Part shown: piece after piece, positions 16,925 to 24,759 of the stretch
Layout of the letters: every line of letters starts with the position of its first letter
How positions within the stretch are numbered: position 1 is the stretch's first letter
NCBI GenBank assembly: GCA_015487975.1
Contig: WFOS01000073.1
Span: 1 to 64,000, forward strand
DNA: 64,000 bases
Direction: 5' to 3'
DNA from: Ardenticatena sp.
Lineage (GTDB): Bacteria; Chloroflexota; Anaerolineae; Ardenticatenales; Ardenticatenaceae
Notes under the pieces: model-generated
What the model saw: the letters and a program-made list of their open reading frames with translations, nothing else
Databases searched by the model: none
What the model was told of the DNA's origin: nothing
Translations under genes and position numbers: made by a program

Positions 16925-17875
16925 TTGGCAACAAAATTCGGCCCATACGCGCCACGCATCGTTTTCTTGGGCATGCGCACCATGTTTTCGTACACCGTCC
17001 TTCGAACGCTCCTCGACGAAGGAGCCCATATCGTCGGTGTCTTCGTGGGGCAGGCGATATCGAACACGCCCCCTGTCATTCCGCTCCACCCCAACCGCTT
17101 CGATGCCGATGTACCCATATCCATCGACCTGCATCCCCCTTCGATCGTCACATTGGCATGGGAAGCGAATATCCCCGTCTGGCAGGTTCACCGCAGCGAA
17201 AGCTCTGTCTTTGCGGAATACATTGCTGCGTTGCAAGCCGATGTACTCTGCGTGGCCTGCTTCGACCAACATCTTCCTAGCGCTATCTGTGCCTTGCCGC
17301 GCCTTGCCGCGGTGAATGTCCATCCTTCTCTGCTGCCACGTCATCGGGGGCCTGCTCCCATCTTTTGGACGTTTCGATCGAACGAACGCATCACGGGGGT
17401 CAGCATCCACTTGTTGACGCCGCAGCTGGATGCTGGGCCTCTGATTGCCCAACAGGCAATCACCATTCTCGAAGGACAACGAGCGTCTTTCGTCGAACGT
17501 ACATGCGCTCGGGTTGGCGGCATATTGCTCGCTCGGCTCCTGCGTGATCCGCGCCGCCTCGAGCCATGCCCCCAAGACGAGACATGGGCAACCTACGAAC
17601 CCTGGCCTTGCGAAACGGATTTTCATATTTCACCCACTTGGTCGGTAGCGCATGCCTATTTTTTCATGCGTGGCGTCGCCGACTGGGGCATGCCATTTAC
17701 AATCGAAACCCCCAATGGGGTCTACCATGCACGTGATGCACTGGGATATCAGCATACGCCTACATCCTCCTCGACCACCGTTCTGGACGAGACGATGTTG
17801 GCGATCTCCTTTCCCGACGGTCTGCTCTTCGTCGAAGATTCTTCACCAATGGAGAAAAGTCCTGCAAGTACGTAG
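16925..17875 (+). CDS. Formyltransferase-family protein (Fmt-like paralogue)
   Basis: 316 residues. It has the formyltransferase catalytic triad pattern: Asn and His in AAVNVHPSLLPRHRGPAP and Asp in QLDAGPLIAQ. Overall it resembles methionyl-tRNA formyltransferase or sugar-nucleotide N-formyltransferases, but the N-terminal sequence departs from housekeeping Fmt and the C-terminal domain is short, so the substrate is open. TTG 16925 is favoured as start because AGGGGGG sits seven bases upstream; a second in-frame TTG lies at 16901. It diverges from yggX. Confidence 0.75.
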   Translation: MATKFGPYAPRIVFLGMRTMFSYTVLRTLLDEGAHIVGVFVGQAISNTPPVIPLHPNRFDADVPISIDLHPPSIVTLAWEANIPVWQVHRSESSVFAEYIAALQADVLCVACFDQHLPSAICALPRLAAVNVHPSLLPRHRGPAPIFWTFRSNERITGVSIHLLTPQLDAGPLIAQQAITILEGQRASFVERTCARVGGILLARLLRDPRRLEPCPQDETWATYEPWPCETDFHISPTWSVAHAYFFMRGVADWGMPFTIETPNGVYHARDALGYQHTPTSSSTTVLDETMLAISFPDGLLFVEDSSPMEKSPAST

Positions 17876-17888
17876 TACCGCAGTACCA

Positions 17889-17917
17889 TTTGGATCCTTT
17901 CAAAAAATCACTATACT
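17889..17917 (+). promoter_or_regulatory. Promoter of the c-di-GMP riboswitch / subtilase unit
   Basis: -35-like TTTGGA (17889-17894), 17-base spacer and -10 TATACT (17912-17917), just upstream of the riboswitch aptamer. Confidence 0.6.
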
Positions 17918-17937
17918 ACAAGCGCTATTGTTGTTCC

Positions 17938-18024
17938 CCGAGAAAGGCAAATCCGCCGAAAGGTGGAGGCGCAAAGCCTTGGGCCTACGGTGTAGTGATG
18001 CACTATGGCTGCCGGGCTGCCGAA
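17938..18024 (+). promoter_or_regulatory. Class I cyclic-di-GMP riboswitch (GEMM-I)
   Basis: The aptamer core matches GEMM-I in order: GGCAAA, a stem capped by a GAAA tetraloop (TCCGCC-GAAA-GGTGGA), GCGCAAAGCC, GGGCCTA as tetraloop receptor region, a variable stem (TAGTG/CACTA) and the 3' half GGCTGCCGGGCTGCC. It occupies the 5' UTR of the subtilase gene, 150 bases before its ATG. No U-tract terminator follows, so control of translation or RNA stability is more likely than termination. Whether c-di-GMP switches expression on or off cannot be read from sequence. Confidence 0.9.
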
Positions 18025-18170
18025 GGGAGCGGAAGGATGGATCGCCGTACCAACGGGACATACAAAGCGATTGCTGCGGAAGTTCCCGCTCATACGCGCT
18101 TCTGTCCGTTTCCCCCTGTCATTGTCGTTTCACCCCCTGATCGTTCGAACAACTACATAGGAGGTCTTCG

Positions 18171-20264
18171 ATGAAACGCTTCAGGCTCTCGTTACTCTTT
18201 GTGTTGGCGCTGTTCTTGCTGCTTGCGCCAACACGGTTCCCAATGGCCTCGGTCGAAGCGACCGAACCTGTCGAGGTCATCGTTCAAGCAGCCAGTGTCG
18301 ACGAGGCAGCAACGTTGGCAGCACTGGCGGGTGGTGATGTCGTGCGCGAGCTGGGCATCATCGACGCTGTTGTAGTCCGTATCACCCCTGACCGTGTGGA
18401 AACATTGCGCCAGACGCCGGGGGTCAAGTCCGTCTGGGAAAATGCGCGTGTACGTGTTGCTGCACGCCCTGCGGATGATGAACACGAAGACGACGAAGAC
18501 GATGAAGACGAAGAAATTTTGCATACACCGTCGGATACGCTGGTCGTACATCCTTTACACCAAGCAGGGATCACCGGGCGTGGTGTGACCGTTGCCATCG
18601 TCGACTCGGGCTTGGCAACATTCAAGAAACTGAAACCATCGATGAAAGGTCGCCCCGATGGCGCCCCCAATGATGGCAGCCTCTTCTACAAGAACAAGAA
18701 AACCGGGCAATTCGTTCTCTACAAAGACTTCGTCGATCCCAACGCCAAGAAAAGCCAAGACCCGGTTGGGCACGGGACACACGTTGCTGGCATCATTGCC
18801 AATGCCGATGTGCTCGATGACGACGTGGCGGACGAGAAATTTGCTGGCATCGCCCCGGAGGCCAACCTGGTCATTGCGCGCGCTATCGGTGCTGATGGGG
18901 CTGGCACCTATGCCGATGTCATTGCTGCGATCGATTGGATCGTCTCCATGAAGGATGTCTACGGCATCGACGTCCTCAACCTCTCGATCACCAGTGATGT
19001 CAAAGGCCCCTATTGGGTCGATCCGCTCAACCAGGCCGTGATGCGCGCTTGGGCGGCTGGAATCGTCGTCGTTGCAGCTGCGGGGAATAGTGGGCCCGAT
19101 CCACTTAGCATTACGACGCCAGGAAATGTCCCCTACGTCATCACCGTTGGTGCCTATCGTGAAGGCATCTATGCAGATGGCGGCCGTGCGGAGCTGACGG
19201 ATTATTCCGGACGGGGGCCCACGGAATCGCGCTTCGTCAAGCCGGATGTCATCGCACCGGGGGTGAAAATCTACGCCCCAATGCCCGTCGATGCGTCCCT
19301 CACGCAAACCGAATCGGGCCAGTACGCTGTCAAAGGGCACTTCCGCTTGGCTGGTAAGAAGGTCCACAAGGTGAAGTATTACCCGCTCTCGGGAACGTCG
19401 ATGGCGACGGCGGAGGTGAGTGGTGTCGTGGCACTCATCCTCCAACAGCATCCTGATCTTACCAATGACGAGGTCAAAGGGCGCTTGATGCGTACCGCTG
19501 AACAAGCAGTACGTCTTGACAACGGTGCGCACCTCTATAGTGCTTGGGAACAAGGGGCTGGGCGTGTGAATGCCTTGTTGGCTGTGCTGGCGCCCGATGT
19601 CCCATTCGTTGCCAACCAAGGGATGGATGCGGCTGCCGATGCTGTCATCGATGGAACGCATTATCTCGGCCCCACAGCCTATACACCAGAACAAGGGTAT
19701 TTCATCGTCGGGAAAACCGAGTATCCCTACCTGGCATGGAGCGGAATCCCAACAGCTTACAATGGTGAGTACACTTGGTTGGGTGACTATGCATTACTAG
19801 GTGATTATGCATTACTGGGTGATTATGCACTCTTAGGTAATTATGATTTCTTAAAGGATCAATCTTGGTTAAGCGACTATGCTCTTCTGGGTGATTACGC
19901 TCTCTTAGGCGATTATGCATTGCTGGGTGATTATGCGCTCTTAGGTGATTACGCCCTTTTAGGTGACTATGCTCTTCTAGGTGATTATGCCTTACTTGGC
20001 GATTACGCACTCTTAGGAAACCATGCATTCCTAGGAGAATATGCTTTCAACAGTGATTACGCTCTTCTAGGTGATTATGCGCTCTTAGGTGATTACGCAC
20101 TCCTGGGTGACTATGCACTCTTGGGTGATTATGCGCTCCTGGGTGACTATGCACTCTTGGGTGATTACGCACTCCTGGGTGACTATGCACTCTTGGGTGA
20201 TTATGCGCTCCTGGGTGACTATGCATTGTTAGGTATCACCCTTGGCGTCCTGCCTACCCCATGA
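18171..20264 (+). CDS. Secreted S8 (subtilisin-like) serine protease with C-terminal LGDYAL hexapeptide solenoid
   Basis: 697 residues. Signal peptide (about 1-27), I9-like propeptide region (35-97), an acidic Asp/Glu run (102-115), then a subtilase domain with Asp145 (VAIVDSG), His201 (GHGTHVAG), oxyanion Asn306 (AAGNSGPD) and Ser410 (SGTSMATAEVSG). After residue 536 come 25 uninterrupted hexapeptides, 19 of them exactly LGDYAL, before a 11-residue end. The repeat fits the left-handed beta-helix consensus [LIV]-[GAED]-x2-[STAV]-x. TAGGAGG precedes the ATG. The upstream riboswitch points to a c-di-GMP-controlled surface or matrix role. Confidence 0.92.
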   Translation: MKRFRLSLLFVLALFLLLAPTRFPMASVEATEPVEVIVQAASVDEAATLAALAGGDVVRELGIIDAVVVRITPDRVETLRQTPGVKSVWENARVRVAARPADDEHEDDEDDEDEEILHTPSDTLVVHPLHQAGITGRGVTVAIVDSGLATFKKLKPSMKGRPDGAPNDGSLFYKNKKTGQFVLYKDFVDPNAKKSQDPVGHGTHVAGIIANADVLDDDVADEKFAGIAPEANLVIARAIGADGAGTYADVIAAIDWIVSMKDVYGIDVLNLSITSDVKGPYWVDPLNQAVMRAWAAGIVVVAAAGNSGPDPLSITTPGNVPYVITVGAYREGIYADGGRAELTDYSGRGPTESRFVKPDVIAPGVKIYAPMPVDASLTQTESGQYAVKGHFRLAGKKVHKVKYYPLSGTSMATAEVSGVVALILQQHPDLTNDEVKGRLMRTAEQAVRLDNGAHLYSAWEQGAGRVNALLAVLAPDVPFVANQGMDAAADAVIDGTHYLGPTAYTPEQGYFIVGKTEYPYLAWSGIPTAYNGEYTWLGDYALLGDYALLGDYALLGNYDFLKDQSWLSDYALLGDYALLGDYALLGDYALLGDYALLGDYALLGDYALLGDYALLGNHAFLGEYAFNSDYALLGDYALLGDYALLGDYALLGDYALLGDYALLGDYALLGDYALLGDYALLGDYALLGITLGVLPTP
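19779..20228 (+). repeat. 25 tandem 18-bp units encoding LGDYAL-type hexapeptides
   Basis: 450 bases of in-frame 18-bp repeats. The units differ mainly at third codon positions, so the peptide is far more conserved than the DNA. Degenerate units (LGNYDF, LKDQSW, LSDYAL; LGNHAF, LGEYAF, NSDYAL) punctuate blocks of 3, 7 and 9 exact LGDYAL hexads. The last block shows a higher-order 36-bp period (gac-tat-gca alternating with gat-tat-gcg or gat-tac-gca), a sign of recent duplication. Confidence 0.95.
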
Positions 20265-20293
20265 GAACGAGTCCGAAAGCAACACGATGATGC

Positions 20294-20325
20294 GGTAAAG
20301 GCCACCATGTTTGGTGGCCTTTACC
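20294..20325 (+). terminator. Terminator after subtilase
   Basis: Perfect 13-bp inverted repeat (GGTAAAGGCCACC with GGTGGCCTTTACC, 6-base loop) followed by TTT, 29 bases after the subtilase stop. Confidence 0.75.
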
Positions 20326-20373
20326 TTTGGTTCTCCACGACTAGGACAAAAGGTTCATAGACCTTGTATCTAT

Positions 20374-20401
20374 TTGCATCTATTATGAGATGAAGTATAA
20401 G
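20374..20401 (+). promoter_or_regulatory. Putative promoter of the AAA/TPR gene
   Basis: TTGCAT, a 16-base spacer and TATAAG, located between the subtilase terminator and the next start codon. Confidence 0.45.
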
Positions 20402-20453
20402 ATGGAATCGGGCCACTTTCCAAGCATCAATCCGATCTGCTCATTGGAAAGAG

Positions 20454-23066
20454 ATGAAGTCACAAAAACTATTGCCATGCCATCAACATGTTGCTGCCCA
20501 CATTCGTACATTTCTACAGACGCTGCCCCACGGTGACAGCAGTGGTCTTCTTCTTGTGGGTGAGGTAGGTGTAGGGAAAACGACGCTCATTCGATCGCAG
20601 CTTTCTCAAGGCATACCATCTTCAACAACGATAGCTCATGGGATTGCTTTTCCCACCACACAGCATCTGCCATTTGGCCTTGTCACAGCCATCCTATATT
20701 CACTCTTAGGGATGGCATTCCCCTGTACCACTGAAACCGGGTTCCAGCAGATAGAAACACTCCTGGCACCACGACTTGGCCATCAGTGGGAAGCCGTTCG
20801 GCCAGCACTTCACTACTTGCTTCATAGTCCCGATACCAGCACCCAAGCGCGTTTACTTCTGTTACCACCAGATCAAATCAAGCATCAACTGTTCTGGGCA
20901 ATACGGCAACTCTTCAAAGCCTTTGCTCAAACGGGTCCCCTTTTGCTCGTCGTTGAAAATTTCCACTGGGCGGATGAGCACTCTCTTGACATTCTGAGTA
21001 CACTTCCTTCCATCAAAGCCCCATTTTCCATACGATTGTTGGGCTCGACATGGGATGAAGGATGGAAACGTCTCTCGGCTGCTGCACAATCACACCATAC
21101 CCAAGATTTTTGGCACTCTCTTGTCGTCGAACCTTTGCCAAAGGCAGAAACACGCACTCTCATAGAGGCATTACTTCCAAATGTCACCGCTGCGTATGCT
21201 GACGATCTCACCAATCATTCGCAAGGCAACCTCCTCTACATTCATGCAATTGTCAAGGATTTCGGCCTGGGCATTCGAGATCAAACGACACCGCTTCCAA
21301 GAACCATTGCTGATATCTTCCTTCACCGCCTGAGACATCTGTCAGGCCCAACACAGACGCTAATCAAGATAGCGAGTGTCATTGGATCACCCATTGACCC
21401 GCAACTCCTACAACACATTGCAGAATCTCTAGCTTTTACAGGCGCAGAATACCAAGCGCAACTTTCTGTTGCACAAGAATGGAAGTTTCTCGAAAGCATC
21501 GAACATGTCCTAACGTTTCGTACCTTTCTTGCTGAAGAATCTATCTATCGTGCACTCGAGAGTGAAACACGCGCCCAATGGCATTGGTTGACAGCGCAGG
21601 CCATCGAATCCCTCTGGTCAATATCCCATCCGTGGCGACTGACACTACTGGCTCATCATTACCAACATAGTGCGCATCCTCACCAAGCCATTCGATATTT
21701 GCTCCAAGCTGGTCAAGAGGCTGCGCAACAATATGCAAATCGTGAAGCAATCGTACTGTTGTCAGCCGCTCATCAGATTGCTTACGAAAGAGGGGTTGAC
21801 ATACGTACCGCCCGCCAGCTACGCATTGCATTGGGGAATGCATTCTTCGCCGTCGGGCAATATGAGGATGCAGATCGTCACTACAATGAAGCCTTGCTGC
21901 TTACCGAACGCCTTGACAATCCACCCCCACTTCTTCACGCCGAAGTGTATCGCTTACAAGGACGTATCGCAGAAGTGCGCGGCGACTATACGAAAGCTCT
22001 CGAGTGGCTCAAACAGGCACACGCGTTCTTGCAAGAACGAGAGCGCAACAACGCCGAGCGGCTCGAAAAAGCGCGCATTTGCAGCGACTTGGGCCTTGTT
22101 TATCACCGTCAGGGGTTGTTCAAAGAAGCCGAAGAGTGGTTACACTCGGCATTGGCACTGGCTATGACAGCAGAGGATGACGCACTTTCTGCGGAAATAT
22201 TGCACCGTATTGGCTCGCTCTTCTTCTCGCGCGGCGACTTAGATCTTGCCGCACATTATCTACAGCAAGCACTAGATTTGCGACAATCTCTGGATAGCAA
22301 ATATACAACTGCACGTACTATGGTCAATCTAGGAGCGTGCTATAACGCACAAGGGCGCTGGAAAAAGGCTTTACAACTTTCTGAAGAATCTTTGCAGGTG
22401 CTAACTGAGTTTGGTGACTTTGAAGGTATTACCGCTGTATGTATCAACCTAGGGCAAATATGGAACCATCGAGGCAATTTTGACAAAGCAGGAGCGTATC
22501 TCGATCAAGCTATAGATATCGCAACAAGAATCAATCACACGCATTTTTTGGCGCTTGCGTTGATTACGAAAACTCAACTCTATCTCCAGAAGAAAGATAT
22601 TACAAAGGCCAAAGAAACCGCTACTCGCATACCAGAAACGATACCTTCTCTGACGTGTCGAAAATACCATCTGCTTGGTGAAATAGCCTTACGCAAGAAA
22701 CAACTACAAGAATCCCAACGTTGGATTGAGCAATCAGCTCAATTGTTACAAACAACGAATATTCGTGATTCAAAAATGCATCGCATGTACCACCACCGCC
22801 TGAAAGGGCTGCTCGCTGCTGCCGAAGGCAAATTCCACCATGCGCTCGCCGAACTGCAAATGGCCATCGATCTTGCGCCAGATGATTACGAAAAAGCCTT
22901 CTTCCTCACCGAAGCAGCGGAACTGGCGCATCAAGTGGGCGACCACGAATTTGCGACCATCTTCATCACGCAAGCACGCCCACTCGCTGAAATGCTGGAA
23001 GCCACCCCTCTTCTCGAACGCCTCGATGCTATCCTGGGGGATGTTTCCTCACAAACCGTTGCCTAA
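20454..23066 (+). CDS. AAA-type (STAND-like) ATPase with long TPR region
   Basis: 870 residues. The N-terminal part is an AAA_16-type NTPase with Walker A GEVGVGKTTL (about residues 37-46) and a Walker B-like LLLVVENFHWAD, followed by a helical arm; from about residue 400 to the end there are roughly ten tetratricopeptide repeats (for example the GRIAEVRGDYTKALEWLKQA segment). MalT/LuxR-like and SARP regulators have this core, but no DNA-binding or output domain is present, so it may be a protein scaffold or sensor. Base composition is AT-richer than its neighbours in the first two thirds. GGAAAGAG lies just before the ATG. Confidence 0.78.
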   Translation: MKSQKLLPCHQHVAAHIRTFLQTLPHGDSSGLLLVGEVGVGKTTLIRSQLSQGIPSSTTIAHGIAFPTTQHLPFGLVTAILYSLLGMAFPCTTETGFQQIETLLAPRLGHQWEAVRPALHYLLHSPDTSTQARLLLLPPDQIKHQLFWAIRQLFKAFAQTGPLLLVVENFHWADEHSLDILSTLPSIKAPFSIRLLGSTWDEGWKRLSAAAQSHHTQDFWHSLVVEPLPKAETRTLIEALLPNVTAAYADDLTNHSQGNLLYIHAIVKDFGLGIRDQTTPLPRTIADIFLHRLRHLSGPTQTLIKIASVIGSPIDPQLLQHIAESLAFTGAEYQAQLSVAQEWKFLESIEHVLTFRTFLAEESIYRALESETRAQWHWLTAQAIESLWSISHPWRLTLLAHHYQHSAHPHQAIRYLLQAGQEAAQQYANREAIVLLSAAHQIAYERGVDIRTARQLRIALGNAFFAVGQYEDADRHYNEALLLTERLDNPPPLLHAEVYRLQGRIAEVRGDYTKALEWLKQAHAFLQERERNNAERLEKARICSDLGLVYHRQGLFKEAEEWLHSALALAMTAEDDALSAEILHRIGSLFFSRGDLDLAAHYLQQALDLRQSLDSKYTTARTMVNLGACYNAQGRWKKALQLSEESLQVLTEFGDFEGITAVCINLGQIWNHRGNFDKAGAYLDQAIDIATRINHTHFLALALITKTQLYLQKKDITKAKETATRIPETIPSLTCRKYHLLGEIALRKKQLQESQRWIEQSAQLLQTTNIRDSKMHRMYHHRLKGLLAAAEGKFHHALAELQMAIDLAPDDYEKAFFLTEAAELAHQVGDHEFATIFITQARPLAEMLEATPLLERLDAILGDVSSQTVA

Positions 23067-23072
23067 CACATC

Positions 23073-23097
23073 GCGGGGCGCTCCACAGGCGCCCCGC
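23073..23097. terminator. Terminator between convergent genes
   Basis: 9-bp GC stem (GCGGGGCGC with GCGCCCCGC, 7-base loop) between the AAA/TPR gene and the dsrE-like gene. No clear T run. Confidence 0.65.
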
Positions 23098-23121
23098 GCC
23101 ATTTCGCCTTGCCCTCTCGAT

Positions 23122-23586
23122 CTAGATAAAAAGAATCTGCGCTCCTTCCGCCATCTCCAAGAACTCCATCGCTCCCACAATGTCATCCACCTGCGGCACC
23201 AAATCTTCCTTCGTGAGCCCCATCATATCCGCTGCCATCTGGCACGCATAGATCTCCGCGCCGGCATCGTGTACCATTTCCAGAAACTCACGTACTGGTG
23301 GAAAGTCCAACTTCTCCATCTGCTTCTTCATCATCGTCGTGGCCAAATCGGTCGCACCTGGCAACACACCTGCCAGTTGCGGCATATGCATCGCCGGATT
23401 GCCAACCGGTGCAACCTTCAAATGATCTACCGTCTTCTCGTTGATGACATCCATGCCCCAGAAGGTGAAGAACAACTTGACTTCGATACCTAGCATCCGG
23501 GCAGCATTTGCCAACACCAACCCCGGATACGCCATGTCCAACGTGCCCTTCGAGACGATAATGGCGAGCTTGCGGTCTTCACTCAT
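23122..23586 (-). CDS. DsrE/DsrF-like sulfur-relay family protein
   Basis: 154-residue DrsE-family protein: KLAIIVSKGTLDMAYPGLVLANAA, KLFFTFWGMDVI and EIYACQMAADMMGL are typical, with a Cys (YACQM) at the usual sulfur-accepting position. Such proteins carry persulfide sulfur between carriers and enzymes in the cytoplasm. It is the last gene of the sqr-DUF1641-tusE-dsrE unit. An excellent AGGAGGGT-like site precedes ATG 23586. The partner and direction of sulfur flow are inferred from context only. Confidence 0.85.
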   Translation of the reverse strand: MSEDRKLAIIVSKGTLDMAYPGLVLANAARMLGIEVKLFFTFWGMDVINEKTVDHLKVAPVGNPAMHMPQLAGVLPGATDLATTMMKKQMEKLDFPPVREFLEMVHDAGAEIYACQMAADMMGLTKEDLVPQVDDIVGAMEFLEMAEGAQILFI

Positions 23587-23624
23587 GGTTACCCTCCTGC
23601 CTCATTTCTCATCTGTCGTTCAAT

Positions 23625-23649
23625 GGGCGGGCAAACGGTCCGCCCGCCC
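23625..23649 (-). repeat. Inverted repeat between tusE-like and dsrE-like genes
   Basis: An 8-bp perfect stem (GGGCGGGC with GCCCGCCC, 9-base loop) in the 78-base gap. It has no T run, so it could be a processing or attenuating hairpin that tunes dsrE relative to the upstream genes. Confidence 0.5.
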
Positions 23650-23664
23650 TTGCTCGAGACACCC

Positions 23665-23979
23665 TCAGATGCAGCCCTTCGGTTTCCCCAAACCGGCAAT
23701 CCGTGCCACCTTCTTTGCCGGTCCTTTCGGGAACAACTGATACAATTCCTTCGTCGGGACGCCAGAGCGCTTCGTAATCGCACGCAAGGTTGGCGGTTCG
23801 CCATGTTCTTCGTAGTATTTGCGCACGAAGTTGATGACTTCCCAATGGCGATCGGTCAGATCGATACCTTCCTCACGTGCCAATGCTTCGGCAATCTCCG
23901 GTGTCCAGTCATCCGGGTTTACGAGGAACCCCTCGGCATCCAACGCTACGTTCAGTTCTGCCAGTGTCTTGGTGGTCAT
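23665..23979 (-). CDS. tusE: TusE/DsrC-family sulfur-relay protein with single conserved Cys
   Basis: 104 residues with the DsrC fold signatures DAEGFLVNPDDWTPEIAEALA, LTDRHWEVINFVRKYYEE and the C-terminal arm GPAKKVARIAGLGKPKGCI. The penultimate Cys103 is kept, but the second redox Cys of true DsrC, eleven residues earlier, is replaced by Ala92, as in TusE-like members. So it should accept persulfide sulfur but not form the intramolecular DsrC trisulfide. ATG 23979 is set by AGGAGGG. It follows the DUF1641 gene by 20 bases. Confidence 0.87.
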   Translation of the reverse strand: MTTKTLAELNVALDAEGFLVNPDDWTPEIAEALAREEGIDLTDRHWEVINFVRKYYEEHGEPPTLRAITKRSGVPTKELYQLFPKGPAKKVARIAGLGKPKGCI

Positions 23980-23999
23980 TTCTTTCCCTCCTGTTTCGT

Positions 24000-24746
24000 T
24001 CACACTTCCTTGCTCGTCTTGGTCTGCTCATTTTGTGGCGCCATCCCCCGTAGCGCTGCCAATACCACCGCCAGCCCGCGTCGCACCTGAGGATCGCGCA
24101 TCATGCGCAACAGCGAACGCAGATCGGTAGGCATCTCGGCAACGTCGTGCTCGGCTTCCTGCAAACTGTTGGTCACCTGTGACAGCAAGTGCATCATCTG
24201 TGGCTGCGTCAACTCTTTGACGGTGTTCAAAATCAACACGACATGGTCGCCCAACTGGCGCACATCCTCCGGCGTGAAGCCGGTGATAATCCGATCGACC
24301 ACATACCCCACTTCCAGCAAGAAGGGGACGTACCCGCGTTTGTCCGCTTCTTCGGCATAGCGCATCAGCTCGTGGTACGCATCGTGGGCAATCGGCCCGA
24401 GCGCATCGGCAAGGTCGGCCATGCTTTCCAGCGTATCCAGCAGGCGGTTCAGGTTGCGCACATTCCAGGCCAGCCGTCGCACAAGCGTAACAAGTTCTTC
24501 CTGTGTCAACACCTGTTCCAGGTCGCGCAACTCATCCACCAGCACCTCATACGCATCGTGCATCACCGGCTGCATGGCGCGTCCCAAATCCCGGCGTTCG
24601 AGTGCGGCAGCTTGCTGGCGTTCTGCCATTTCCACAACCAGGTCCAGCCGTTCAGCCACCGCCTCGAATCGCTCGCTGAGCGTTGTCAACCGGGATTCCA
24701 GTCGGTCGAGGCGTTCTTCGAGCCCCACAGTTGGCTGTACAGTCAT
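24000..24746 (-). CDS. DUF1641 protein
   Basis: 248-residue, highly helical protein. The N-terminal 60 residues form a coiled coil; the DUF1641 block (LGPIAHDAYHELMRYAEEADKRG, LGDHVVLILNTVKELTQPQMM and LLRMMRDPQVRRGLAVVLAALRGM) follows. DUF1641 proteins commonly neighbour sulfide:quinone reductase and DsrE/TusE genes, and probably act as a scaffold or membrane-associated partner; no activity is established. It lies 13 bases downstream of the sqr-like gene. Confidence 0.82.
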   Translation of the reverse strand: MTVQPTVGLEERLDRLESRLTTLSERFEAVAERLDLVVEMAERQQAAALERRDLGRAMQPVMHDAYEVLVDELRDLEQVLTQEELVTLVRRLAWNVRNLNRLLDTLESMADLADALGPIAHDAYHELMRYAEEADKRGYVPFLLEVGYVVDRIITGFTPEDVRQLGDHVVLILNTVKELTQPQMMHLLSQVTNSLQEAEHDVAEMPTDLRSLLRMMRDPQVRRGLAVVLAALRGMAPQNEQTKTSKEV

Positions 24747-24759
24747 CGTTCGCCTCCTT

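Noticed and set aside
19779-20228. Regular 18-bp repeats that could be mistaken for a CRISPR or minisatellite
   Set aside because: They have no spacers and lie in frame in the subtilase, encoding hexapeptides.
23625-23649. Terminator ending the sulfur operon before dsrE
   Set aside because: No T run and dsrE has no promoter of its own that I can see; kept as an internal hairpin.
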